40,726 bases of DNA from Bacteroidales bacterium (lineage in GTDB: Bacteria > Bacteroidota > Bacteroidia > Bacteroidales > UBA932), in NCBI GenBank assembly GCA_017556765.1, contig JAFYME010000067.1:1-40726 (forward strand), read 5' to 3'. This document shows positions 8,390-15,736 of the stretch, piece after piece; the stretch's first letter is position 1, and each line of letters begins with the position of its first letter. The notes under the pieces are model-generated. The model had not been told where the DNA came from and did not search any database. It saw only the letters and a program-made list of their open reading frames with translations. The position numbers and the translations under genes are program-made.

Positions 8390-8690
8390 TCCGATAGGGG
8401 TTCCTTGGAGGAGTTTCTCATGGAGGGTTTCTCATGAAGGGTGCCTACGGAGGATACCTACTGAGGATGCCCATAGGGAAAGTTCCCACGGAGGAGCTTT
8501 TCATGGAGGGTACCCATAGTGGAGGTTCCTACGGAGAAGTTTCCTCGCAACAAGACCACCGCAGCAAACATTACAGCTCCCGCAGCAAACACCATAACCA
8601 TAACTACACACATTATAGCCCCGCAGCAAATATCATAATCCCAACTACACATGTTATAGCCCTCGCTGCAAGTATCATAGCCCGCGACAC
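8390..8690. repeat. Degenerate short tandem repeats
   Basis: From about 8395 to 8550 the plus strand repeats purine-rich phrases such as GGAGGAGTTTCTCATGGAGG, each altered. From about 8575 to 8685 it repeats units of about 41 nt built on CCGCAGCAAA...CATAA...ACTACACA...TTATAGC, three times with decay. An open frame crosses it but shows no protein-like composition. It directly precedes the hairpin array. Confidence 0.55.
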
Positions 8691-9653
8691 ACCCTATCTG
8701 AAGAAATAGAGTGTATCGCGGACATGTTTTACCAGAAATTCCCCACTCCATGCTCGCGACACAGACTATTTCTGCAAAAAGGGTGTATCGCAGACAAAAT
8801 GACACGTATTCCCCCGATTTCCAGTTCGCAATACAGTTTTTTCCGCCAAAAGAGTGTGTCGCGAACAGAACACACATACCCTGAACCCAAATGCCACCGC
8901 GACACATGAAAACTGACCCTTGAGGGTGTGTCACAAACGGAAAACATTACCTCTGTCCCCTTTTCAGCACGCGACACAAGGTATTTCTTCAAAAAGGGTG
9001 TGTCGTGCACAAAATGACACGTCTTCCCCTGATTTCCAGTTCGCGATACAGGTTTTTTCCGCCAAAAGGGGGTATCGCAGACAGAAAACACATGCCCTGA
9101 ACCAAAATGCCGCCGCGAAACATGAAAACTGACCCTTGAGGGTGTGTCGCAAACGGAAAACATTACCTCTGCCTCCTTTTCAGCTCGCGACACAAGGTAT
9201 TTCTGGAAAAAGGGTGTATCGCAGACAAAATGACACGTCTTCCACCGATTTCCAGTTCGCGATACAGGTTTTTTCCGCCAAAAGAGTGTGTCGCAGACAG
9301 CACACACATGCCCTGAACCCAAATTCCGCCGCGACACATGAAAACTAACCCTTGAGGGTATGTCGCGAACGGAAAACATTACCTCTGCCCCCTTTCAGCA
9401 CGCGACACAAGGTATTTCTGCAAAAAGAGTGTATCGCGGACAAAATGACACGTATTCCACCGATTTCCAGTTCGCGATACAGGTTTTTTCCGCCAAAAGA
9501 GTGTGTCGCAGACAGCACACACATACCCTGAACCCAAATGCCGCCACGACACATGAAAACTGGCCATTAAGGGTGTGTCGCAAACGGAAAACATTACCTC
9601 TGCCCCCTTTTCAGCACGCGACACAAGGTATTTCTGCAAAAAGGGTGTGTCGC
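8684..9653. repeat. Array of fourteen 36-nt hairpins on a 72-nt lattice
   Basis: Hairpins start at 8684, 8756, 8828, 8899, 8971, 9043, 9115, 9187, 9259, 9331, 9402, 9474, 9546 and 9618. Each is 36 nt (the third is 35): an 8-nt arm GCGACACA (or GCGATACA), a 20-nt loop, and the arm TGTGTCGC (or TGTATCGC). Linkers are 36 nt, one being 35. From 8756 on, three hairpin types alternate strictly: H1 with loop AGGTATTTCTGC-AAAAAGGG, H2 with GGTTTTTTCCGCC-AAAAGAG, H3 with TGAAAACTGACCC-TTGAGGG. Each type has its own linker, so the true period is 215-216 nt, with four full units and one last H1. The first hairpin (8684) has a different loop. Frameshifting indels and the palindromic content argue against coding. 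No known element was recognised. Confidence 0.92.
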
Positions 9654-9664
9654 GGATAGGCACC

Positions 9665-9785
9665 GTTCCTTGACTGCTAAAAGATTGACAGTCAAGGAAC
9701 ACCTTAAATCCGTATACCATTGAACCATAACGAATTACAAAAGGATACCGTTCCTTAACTGCAAAAAACTATACAGTCAAGGAAC
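9665..9785. repeat. Two 36-nt hairpins with GTTCCTTGACTG arms
   Basis: The first (9665-9700) has perfect 12-nt arms GTTCCTTGACTG/CAGTCAAGGAAC around a 12-nt loop. The second (9750-9785) has GTTCCTTAACTG/CAGTCAAGGAAC, one mismatch, again with a 12-nt loop, and is flanked by CC/GG that extend the stem. Both are exactly 36 nt. They follow the large array after only 11 nt. Their unlike loops and shared arms suggest a separate palindrome family. Confidence 0.8.
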
Positions 9786-10143
9786 GGCGGTATGTGGATT
9801 ACTTATAGTAATTATATATCTGTTTACACCTTACAGATTCAATGCAGTGGAGAACAGGAATGGACATCCCCAAGCCGATGAGCACAGTAAAACAGCTTTC
9901 AGTGATGTAGAATAAAGATCGGCACGCTCAACCTCCCCTTATTTGCGACCGATAGGCACCCTATATGGCTTTCTATGCGATATAATGCACATTCATGTGC
10001 TCATTGGCTTGGAATCAGGTGCCTCATTCCTCTGTACAAAAGCGTAAACAGGTATCGCATACTTGTTTCAACGATTGAAATGAATCCGGAAATTTATCTT
10101 GAAATGTCAAAAGAATCTCCGAAATTGCCCAAGAGGGTACAAA
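9786..10143. other. Intergenic remainder, no gene seen
   Basis: About 360 bases follow the repeats with no supportable gene. An open frame begins at 9975 but runs through the terminator hairpin at 10144-10221, and its product resembles no family I know. A 7-bp inverted repeat, AGGCACC/GGTGCCT, spans about 9955-10026 but lacks tRNA arms. Confidence 0.5.
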
Positions 10144-10221
10144 AACTCCCGAATCTGTCTGAGATGCCCCCCGAAAGTTTTTTGTCTAACTTTCGGGGGT
10201 CATCTCACAAATCAGGGAGTT
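10144..10221 (-). terminator. Long hairpin terminator of the small exported-protein gene
   Basis: Arms 10144-10179 and 10188-10221 are nearly complementary over about 33 pairs. The core is CCCCCGAAAGTT/AACTTTCGGGGG, continued by GAGATG/CATCTC and AACTCCC/GGGAGTT. Read on the minus strand, the stem is followed directly by a run of T (GGGAGTTTTTG). It lies 40 nt past the stop codon at 10261. Stem length is well above that of a usual intrinsic terminator, so it may also be a fold-back repeat recruited as a terminator. Confidence 0.65.
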
Positions 10222-10260
10222 AGAGTTAAATCATATCGCAGAAGTTCACCGGAAATGGAC

Positions 10261-10833
10261 CTAAAAATTCAGAGCCAGACCGAAGCCGCTGACGGTAGGG
10301 CCGAAAGAGAGTTCTACAGCAGGGGTGCCAGAGGGTGAGCCGGTACGGGAAAAGGCGTTATAGGTGCGGGCGAGGGATTTAAGGTTGGCATTGTTTCTTA
10401 CGAGCATCCTTTCACCGGCAATCTCACATCCTACACTTCCCCAGAACACTACGCCTCCACCGATCAGAAGCATCCGACCGATGGCATTGGCATTATATGT
10501 AATCTCTTCAGGAGATACGCCCACCGGTTCGGAAACCGCCAAGATAAGACCGAACATTCCCATGAAAGCTCCGGCTAAAGAGCCGACAACACCGCCAGCA
10601 GTAAGCCATGCACCGGTTTTATATTTCTTACGGTACTCCATGTATGCTCCGTCACCATCTATATCATCAAGTGTGGCAAACACAGCAGTCGCCTGTGCAT
10701 CTGTAAGCTTGACTCCGTCAGAATACACGCGTCCGAACCTGACGGCAAGTTCCTGGCCATCCATAACGGCATACTGCGCCGAAGCGTTGAATGCCACAAG
10801 GCACATGGCAATAATCAGAACAATCCTTTTCAT
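10261..10833 (-). CDS. Small exported or membrane-associated protein, unknown function
   Basis: 190 residues beginning with a signal peptide (MKRIVLIIAMCLVAFNASAQ). Two hydrophobic stretches follow: one rich in Gly/Ala (about 76-100), the other GRMLLIGGGVVFWGSVG (about 118-134). The C-terminus VELSFGPTVSGFGLALNF ends in aromatic Phe, like outer-membrane or surface proteins common in Bacteroidales. A segment reading KLTDAQATAVFATLDDIDGDGAY is acidic and resembles a Ca-binding-like loop only superficially. It follows the NSS transporter gene by 52 nt on the same strand. I do not recognise a named family and assign no function. Confidence 0.75.
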   Translation of the reverse strand: MKRIVLIIAMCLVAFNASAQYAVMDGQELAVRFGRVYSDGVKLTDAQATAVFATLDDIDGDGAYMEYRKKYKTGAWLTAGGVVGSLAGAFMGMFGLILAVSEPVGVSPEEITYNANAIGRMLLIGGGVVFWGSVGCEIAGERMLVRNNANLKSLARTYNAFSRTGSPSGTPAVELSFGPTVSGFGLALNF

Positions 10834-10885
10834 ATATAGAATTTTACCATTAAAGATGTATTTTCACATGCATCCGTTGCATGGA

Positions 10886-12232
10886 CTATCCCAAAAATCC
10901 TGTAATGAATATCGCTATGATCGCCAATGGACATACATAGCGGATGAGGAACCACAAAACGCCGAACAGCTTGGCATTGCGGCTGAGCTCGCCTCCGTTG
11001 GTGAACTCGTCATATACATCGGTCTTCTTGAGACGCCAGCCCACGAAGAGGACGGTCAGAAGACTACCGAGGGTCATGAGGATATTGGACGAGAGATTGT
11101 CGAAGAAATCGAAAAGATTTCCTCCTCCTATCTGTACATGTGACAGCGGTCCGAATGAAAGCGAACATACTGCTCCAACGACCCAGCAGATGACAAAAAG
11201 CACCACACAGGCCCATACACGCGAGAATTTCTTTTCCTCGACCAGATATGCCACAGCAACCTCAAGCATCGAAATTGAGGATGTTAGAGCCGCTACAAGA
11301 AGAGCTACAAAGAAGAGGATCGCAATGAACCCGCCTGCCGGCATCTGTCCGAAAACATATGGAAGAGTCTCGAAAACAAGGCCCGGACCAGCCTGAGGAC
11401 TTATGCCGAAGGCAAAGACAGCAGGCATGATGGCAACTCCTGCGATGAGGGCGAACATAAGGTCTGAAACCGCAGTAGCCGTGCTCTGGAACATTATGTT
11501 TTCCTTCTTATCTACATATGAAGCATATGTCATTATGGTTCCGAAACCGAGGGAAAGGGAGAAGAAAGCCTGGCCGAGAGCGGCTGCAACAGCCTTTGCA
11601 TTTATCTTGGAGAAGTCAGGATTGAACAGATAATCCAGTCCGGCCTTCGCGCCTGGAAGTGTCACCGAATAGATCGCAATGCCTATGACGATGAAGAAGA
11701 GAAGAGGCATCATGACCTTGCTGAACTTCTCGATTCCGTCCTTGATGCCGACAATCACAATGAGGGTGGTCACAAGAAGAAATCCTGTATGGGCTACAAG
11801 AGGTCCCCACGCAGAAGAAACAAAATCTGTGAACATCGTGCTGAACGCATTCTGCGACTCTCCTCCTGTAAATGTGAATGTCACGGACTTCAGCAGATAT
11901 TCGATCGACCATCCTCCGATGACGCTATAGTAGGACAGCACCACAAGAGGTACAATGATAGTGAAAAGGCCCACCCAGCGCCATGCAGATCCGTTTGAGA
12001 GATCTCTGAAAGCGGCGAATGCGTTCTTCTGGCTTCTGCGTCCTACAACGAACTCCGACACGAAGATCGGAAGACATATCATGAAACTCAGAATGATGTA
12101 GACGATGATGAATGCTGCTCCTCCATTCTCTCCCACGAGATATGGGAAACGCCAGAGGTTACCGAGTCCCACTGCGGAGCCCGCCATAGCTACAAGGGCA
12201 CCGAAACGGCTGCCGAAACTGTCTCTTGACAT
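10886..12232 (-). CDS. Sodium-dependent transporter, NSS (LeuT/SNF) family
   Basis: A 448-residue symporter of the neurotransmitter:sodium symporter family; bacterial members import amino acids with Na+. The first span holds the family signature GSAVGLGNLWRFPYLVGENGG (about residues 18-38), whose unwound part binds Na+ and substrate. Around eleven hydrophobic spans follow, including SFMICLPIFVSEFVVGRR (TM2), YYSVIGGWSIEYLL (TM3) and SLSLGFGTIMTYASY (TM6). An eleven-span layout like bacterial MhsT or Tyt1 is likely. Substrate cannot be read from sequence. It starts 2 nt after the folA stop and is probably co-transcribed with it. Confidence 0.92.
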   Translation of the reverse strand: MSRDSFGSRFGALVAMAGSAVGLGNLWRFPYLVGENGGAAFIIVYIILSFMICLPIFVSEFVVGRRSQKNAFAAFRDLSNGSAWRWVGLFTIIVPLVVLSYYSVIGGWSIEYLLKSVTFTFTGGESQNAFSTMFTDFVSSAWGPLVAHTGFLLVTTLIVIVGIKDGIEKFSKVMMPLLFFIVIGIAIYSVTLPGAKAGLDYLFNPDFSKINAKAVAAALGQAFFSLSLGFGTIMTYASYVDKKENIMFQSTATAVSDLMFALIAGVAIMPAVFAFGISPQAGPGLVFETLPYVFGQMPAGGFIAILFFVALLVAALTSSISMLEVAVAYLVEEKKFSRVWACVVLFVICWVVGAVCSLSFGPLSHVQIGGGNLFDFFDNLSSNILMTLGSLLTVLFVGWRLKKTDVYDEFTNGGELSRNAKLFGVLWFLIRYVCPLAIIAIFITGFLG

Positions 12233-12234
12233 AA

Positions 12235-12780
12235 CTATCGTGTATATTCTACAAATTCGAAATCATAGCCGGATTCGTCGTCATGGAAGATTTCCGAGCG
12301 GTCTGCGACCTTCCAGACTTCAGGATCGATCGGCGGGAAGAATGTGTCGGCATCCTCTATGACCGTATGGACATGGGTCACGATGAGACGGTCCATGTCG
12401 GAGATCGCCTGTGCGTAGATCTGGCCTCCGCCCATGACGAAGCAACGGGGATTCCCGATCTGGTCGGGAATGACGGAAGCCGGAGAGGATGTGATTGCCG
12501 TATCAGCCGACAAGCTCTCCTGCGCAACGGCGTATGCTTCTGCCAGAGAAGACACAACTACAACACCTTCCGGAGCTTCAAAGCCACGGGAAATGACGAT
12601 ATTGAGTCTCTTGGGGAGCGGACGTCCTATGGACTCGAATGTCTTGCGGCCCATGATGACCGGACAGCCCATGGTCGTGCGCTTGAAGAACTTCAGATCC
12701 TCGGAAATATGCCACAGGAGAGCGTTGTCCTTTCCAATGGCATTATTGTCCGCTATCGCTACTATGATGCATTTTTCCAT
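12235..12780 (-). CDS. folA: Dihydrofolate reductase with in-frame palindrome insert
   Basis: The enzyme reduces dihydrofolate to tetrahydrofolate with NADPH, serving the neighbouring thymidylate synthase. The start at 12780 (MEKCIIVAIADNNAIGK) matches the family; an in-frame Met upstream would read through REP-like repeats. Seen are LLWHISEDLKFFK with the catalytic Asp28, VIMGRKTFESIGRPLP (NADPH side), and FVMGGGQIYAQAI (cofactor loop). At 182 residues it is about 20 longer than typical DHFR. The excess lies just before the MGGG motif, where SVIPDQIGNP is the translation of a REP-A palindrome at 12450-12476. The insert falls in a surface loop ahead of a core strand, so activity is probably retained. 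Confidence 0.95.
   Translation of the reverse strand: MEKCIIVAIADNNAIGKDNALLWHISEDLKFFKRTTMGCPVIMGRKTFESIGRPLPKRLNIVISRGFEAPEGVVVVSSLAEAYAVAQESLSADTAITSSPASVIPDQIGNPRCFVMGGGQIYAQAISDMDRLIVTHVHTVIEDADTFFPPIDPEVWKVADRSEIFHDDESGYDFEFVEYTR
12450..12476 (+). repeat. REP-A copy in frame within folA
   Basis: GATTCCCGATC-TGG-TCGGGAATGACGG is a REP-A unit in plus orientation, opposite to folA. Translated in folA it gives SVIPDQIGNP. Compare IPDQVGDD in MutS, which comes from a similar palindrome read in the equivalent frame. Confidence 0.85.
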
Positions 12781-12794
12781 TTTCAATGGTTTTG

Positions 12795-12883
12795 GATCCC
12801 TCGACAAGCTCGGGATGACAGTGAAACAAGCTCGGGATGACAGTGAAACAAGCACCGGATGACAGTGAAACAGGCTCGGGAGA
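12795..12883 (+). repeat. REP-A-derived 22-bp tandem repeat between thyA and folA
   Basis: A REP-A half unit (GATCCCTCGACAAGC then TCGGGATGACAG) leads into tandem 22-bp repeats built on AAGCTCGGGATGACAGTGAA plus AC, at 12806-12827, 12828-12849 and 12850-12871 (third altered: AAGCACC), with a broken fourth copy. It fills nearly all of the 105-nt gap between thyA and folA. Confidence 0.9.
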
Positions 12884-12885
12884 AG

Positions 12886-13680
12886 TTACACCGCTACCGG
12901 AGCCGGGATACGTGGATATGGATCATAATCAACCAGCTCGAAGTCTTCGTACTTGAAGTCGAAGATATCCTTCACGTCAGGATTGATCTTCATCTTCGGA
13001 AGGGCGCGAGGCTCGCGGGAGAGCTGTGTCGCAACCTGCTCAAAATGATTGACATAGATATGCGTATCGCCAGTTGTATGGATGAATTCTCCCGGCTGAA
13101 GACCGCATACCTGAGCGATCATCATGGTCAGAAGAGCATATGAAGCGATGTTGAACGGAACACCAAGGAAAACGTCCGCGCTGCGCTGATAAAGTTGGCA
13201 CGAGAGCTTTCCGTCCGCCACATAGAACTGGAAGAGCGAGTGGCATGGCGGAAGGGCCATCTTCTCGACCTCGGCCACATTCCATGCGGAAACGATCATA
13301 CGGCGCGAGTCCGGGCTGTTCTTTATCTGGTTGATCACATTCGAAAGCTGATCGATGGTACCTCCGTCAGGAGTAGGCCAGCTGCGCCACTGATGGCCGT
13401 ACACAGGGCCCAGGTCGCCGTTTTCGTCAGCCCATTCGTCCCAGATGGTCACTCCATGGTCCTGGAGATATTTCACGTTTGTGTCTCCCGCGATGAACCA
13501 TAGAAGCTCATAGATGATCGATTTCAGATGAACCTTCTTGGTAGTCAGGAGAGGAAATCCCTCGCTGAGGTCATAGCGCATCTGATAGCCGAACACGCTC
13601 TGCGTGCCGGTACCGGTGCGGTCCGACTTCATGGTTCCGTTTTCGCGGATATGACGTAACAGATCTAGATATTGTTTCAT
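12886..13680 (-). CDS. thyA: Thymidylate synthase (ThyA type)
   Basis: The enzyme methylates dUMP to dTMP using methylenetetrahydrofolate, releasing the dihydrofolate that folA recycles. At 264 residues it equals the usual length. The catalytic cysteine lies in [12 protein letters not shown] at Cys146, the same number as in E. coli. [13 protein letters not shown] (19-31) with its phosphate-binding Arg, [32 protein letters not shown] and [18 protein letters not shown] are all family blocks. The C-terminus ends APVAV, close to the closing AP-I/V tail used in catalysis. It precedes folA on the same strand, the common thyA-folA pairing. Confidence 0.98.
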   Translation of the reverse strand: MKQYLDLLRHIRENGTMKSDRTGTGTQSVFGYQMRYDLSEGFPLLTTKKVHLKSIIYELLWFIAGDTNVKYLQDHGVTIWDEWADENGDLGPVYGHQWRSWPTPDGGTIDQLSNVINQIKNSPDSRRMIVSAWNVAEVEKMALPPCHSLFQFYVADGKLSCQLYQRSADVFLGVPFNIASYALLTMMIAQVCGLQPGEFIHTTGDTHIYVNHFEQVATQLSREPRALPKMKINPDVKDIFDFKYEDFELVDYDPYPRIPAPVAV

Positions 13681-13687
13681 GGGGAAA

Positions 13688-13712
13688 GATCCCCGGTCAA
13701 GCCGGGGATAAC
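13688..13712 (+). repeat. REP-A copy between galM and thyA
   Basis: GATCCCCGG-TCAAG-CCGGGGATAAC is a near-identical copy of the unit at 5439, lacking only the end of the TGACGG tail. It fills most of the 40-nt gap between galM and thyA and may form an intercistronic hairpin. Confidence 0.85.
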
Positions 13713-13720
13713 ATTAATTA

Positions 13721-14770
13721 TTAACGGATACCGAAAGCGTAGATGATGGCCTGCTCGAACACTTCGCCAGGACGGAGAATGCAGTTCGGATAGTCTGCCT
13801 TGTTAGGGCCGTCAGGATAGTTCTGACACTCTATCGCGATACCGTCATTGTTGTTGTACACATGGCCGTTCTTGCCCTCTGGACAGCCCTCAAGCCAGTT
13901 TCCTGTGTATACCTGCACTCCAGGCTGAGTTGTGTAGATATTGAGCGTACGGCCGCTTTCCGGAGCATAAAGCTCGCAGCAGAACTGAAGCTGGCCTGGC
14001 TCCGCGCCGTCGATCACCCAGCAATGGTCATAACCTGCACCTATGCGGATCGCATCGAAATCTGCCCTGATGTCCTGTCCTACAGGCTTCTCGTTTACGA
14101 AATCCATAGGAGTTCCTGCTACAGGAGCGCTTTCTCCGAGAGGAATCTGAGTCTCGTCTGTAGGGAGATACTCCGAGCAGTTCATACGGAGAGTGTGGCC
14201 GAGGATGTTTCCGTTGCCCTCGCCGTTGAGGTTGAAATATGCATGGTTTGTAAGGTTGATCACTGTAGGAGCGTCAGACTCCGCTGTATAAGTCATGCGA
14301 AGCTCGCATTCATCTGTCCACTCATAACGTACGACAGACTTCACAGCTCCAGGATATCCCTGCTCGCCATCCTCCGAGTAATAAAGGAACTCGACGCCTC
14401 CCTCGTTCTCGCGGCACTCCCATACCTTGTTCTGGAAGCCCTCAGGACCGCCATGGAGGTGGTTAGGGCCGCAGTTTACAGGAAGAGTGTACTCCTTGCC
14501 CTCAAGAGTGAACTTGCCGAGGGCAACACGGTTTGCATATCTTCCCGGAGTCTTTCCCATGCATGGACCGTCACCGAAATAACTTTCCGGCTGAGCGTAT
14601 CCGAGAGCCACATCAGCGAGATTGCCGTCCTTGTCAGGAACAACCACAGAAATGATTGCAGCACCGACATTTGACACCTGTACATAAGCACCGCCCTGAT
14701 TTACGAGCGTATAAAGGTAAATCTCCTTACCGCAGGCAGACTTGCCCCAAAGTTCTCTTTTGATTTCCAT
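13721..14770 (-). CDS. galM: Aldose 1-epimerase (galactose mutarotase)
   Basis: GalM interconverts alpha and beta anomers of galactose and other aldoses, feeding galactokinase (galK at 23666 in this window). The 349-residue protein has CGPNHLHGG (about 100-108) and NLTNHAYFNLNG (about 172-183) carrying the two active-site histidines, DHCWVID with the substrate-binding Asp, and IAIECQNYPDGPNKADYP with the catalytic Glu near residue 313. GRYANRVALGKF is the other family block. Its start lies 12 nt after the lipoprotein stop, suggesting one transcript with the upstream transporter genes. Confidence 0.95.
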   Translation of the reverse strand: MEIKRELWGKSACGKEIYLYTLVNQGGAYVQVSNVGAAIISVVVPDKDGNLADVALGYAQPESYFGDGPCMGKTPGRYANRVALGKFTLEGKEYTLPVNCGPNHLHGGPEGFQNKVWECRENEGGVEFLYYSEDGEQGYPGAVKSVVRYEWTDECELRMTYTAESDAPTVINLTNHAYFNLNGEGNGNILGHTLRMNCSEYLPTDETQIPLGESAPVAGTPMDFVNEKPVGQDIRADFDAIRIGAGYDHCWVIDGAEPGQLQFCCELYAPESGRTLNIYTTQPGVQVYTGNWLEGCPEGKNGHVYNNNDGIAIECQNYPDGPNKADYPNCILRPGEVFEQAIIYAFGIR

Positions 14771-14782
14771 ATAGTTATCAGT

Positions 14783-15736
14783 TTAAATATTATTCAGATA
14801 GTTGAAAAGCTTGTTTTCAGGGGCATCCTTCATGATGACCCTCTTGTCCTTGTCCAGAAGGTACAGCGACGGGATCGCTCGCACGCTGTAAAGATTGTCC
14901 GTCCTGATCACCAGATCCGGATCGAATCCGTTGTACCATTCCTCAGGGTATATCGGCATGTATTCCCTCCACGCCTGGAGGTCCTCGTCGATATAGATGT
15001 TCAGCACCGCAAGGACGCCCGACGAAATCATCGAAGATATCCTCTGGTCACCTTTAAGCACCTGTATGATGTTCATGCACGCCTCGCAGCCAGGATTGCT
15101 GAAGAAAAGCAGCGTCATCGGGGCCTCGATTCCATGCAGGGTATGCGTGCGTCCGTTCTTGTCCGAGAACCTGAAGTCGGCAGCGACCGTACCCATACGG
15201 TTCAATGAAGTCATTTCCGCCTCATACCTGTATTTCCCCCTCAACGAAGGCTCCACAAGATCGCACGAAGACAGACGTCTCGCAAATGAATTATAATGAT
15301 CTTCGTTTCTCAGCGGAGAGTTCGGATCATAGAGATATTTGCCCGCAAGGGCGTTGAATGTCTCGAACACATTTGAGGAAGTGTCCCGACGCTCGCATGC
15401 GACAGCCCTGTCATAGAGCTTGCCCACAGCCTTGTCAGCGACTGAAAGCGGCACCATGTCCAGAAACATCGTCCAGTCTGCGAACTTCTGCTCGACATCC
15501 GACTTAAGCACTCCGCTTACCAGCAAAGAATCGGAAGGATATGCCCTGGAAGGGTCTGTAAGGCCGTTCCAATAGTTCACAGCCATGTATTCGGCAATAT
15601 CCCTGCTCTCTGTCATCATGCCCGGAGGGACCGTATCAGGAAAAGGCAGAGCTTTGAACTGCTCTGCCTTCTTTCCCTGTCCGCAACCGACGGCCAGAGC
15701 CGCGAAGACAAAAAGTATAGTTATCCTACCTTTCAT
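14783..15736 (-). CDS. DUF5106-like lipoprotein with thioredoxin-fold domain
   Basis: 317 residues. The N-terminus MKGRITILFVFAALAVGC is a lipoprotein signal peptide, with Cys18 as the lipid anchor. The middle (about 30-180) resembles the DUF5106 domain of Bacteroidota, of unknown role. The C-terminal part (about 185-317) is thioredoxin-like: FRFSDKNGRTHTL, FFSNPGCEACMNI with a CEAC redox pair (about Cys219 and Cys222), and the cis-Pro-type motif VRAIPSLYLLD. It is probably a periplasm-facing thiol-disulfide protein. Its start codon overlaps the end of the Na/Pi transporter gene by 11 nt, so translation is likely coupled. Confidence 0.85.
   Translation of the reverse strand: MKGRITILFVFAALAVGCGQGKKAEQFKALPFPDTVPPGMMTESRDIAEYMAVNYWNGLTDPSRAYPSDSLLVSGVLKSDVEQKFADWTMFLDMVPLSVADKAVGKLYDRAVACERRDTSSNVFETFNALAGKYLYDPNSPLRNEDHYNSFARRLSSCDLVEPSLRGKYRYEAEMTSLNRMGTVAADFRFSDKNGRTHTLHGIEAPMTLLFFSNPGCEACMNIIQVLKGDQRISSMISSGVLAVLNIYIDEDLQAWREYMPIYPEEWYNGFDPDLVIRTDNLYSVRAIPSLYLLDKDKRVIMKDAPENKLFNYLNNI

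Noticed and set aside
8684..9653. CRISPR array
   Set aside because: The 36-nt palindromic unit and 36-nt spacing fit, but the would-be spacers recur every 216 nt, the would-be repeats differ in their 20-nt centre, and no cas gene is present in the window.
8729..9720. Long repetitive open frames on both strands across the hairpin array
   Set aside because: The 36-, 72- and 216-nt periods are multiples of three, so frames stay open by chance. Single-base length changes at about 8828-8862 and 9367-9401 shift the frame between units, which selection on protein would not allow.
9953..10028. tRNA-like stretch bounded by AGGCACC/GGTGCCT
   Set aside because: A 7-bp terminal repeat is present, but no D-arm, anticodon stem or GGTTCGAATCC T-arm could be fitted.
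9975..10223. 82-codon plus-strand frame after the repeats
   Set aside because: It reads through the terminator hairpin at 10144-10221, has no promoter box and resembles no known family.
875..13712. Insertion sequence or integron attC sites to explain the REP-A copies
   Set aside because: No transposase or integrase gene, target-site duplication or attC consensus (GTTRRRY/RYYYAAC) was found at the copies. Their short size and uniform tail fit REP-like elements better.
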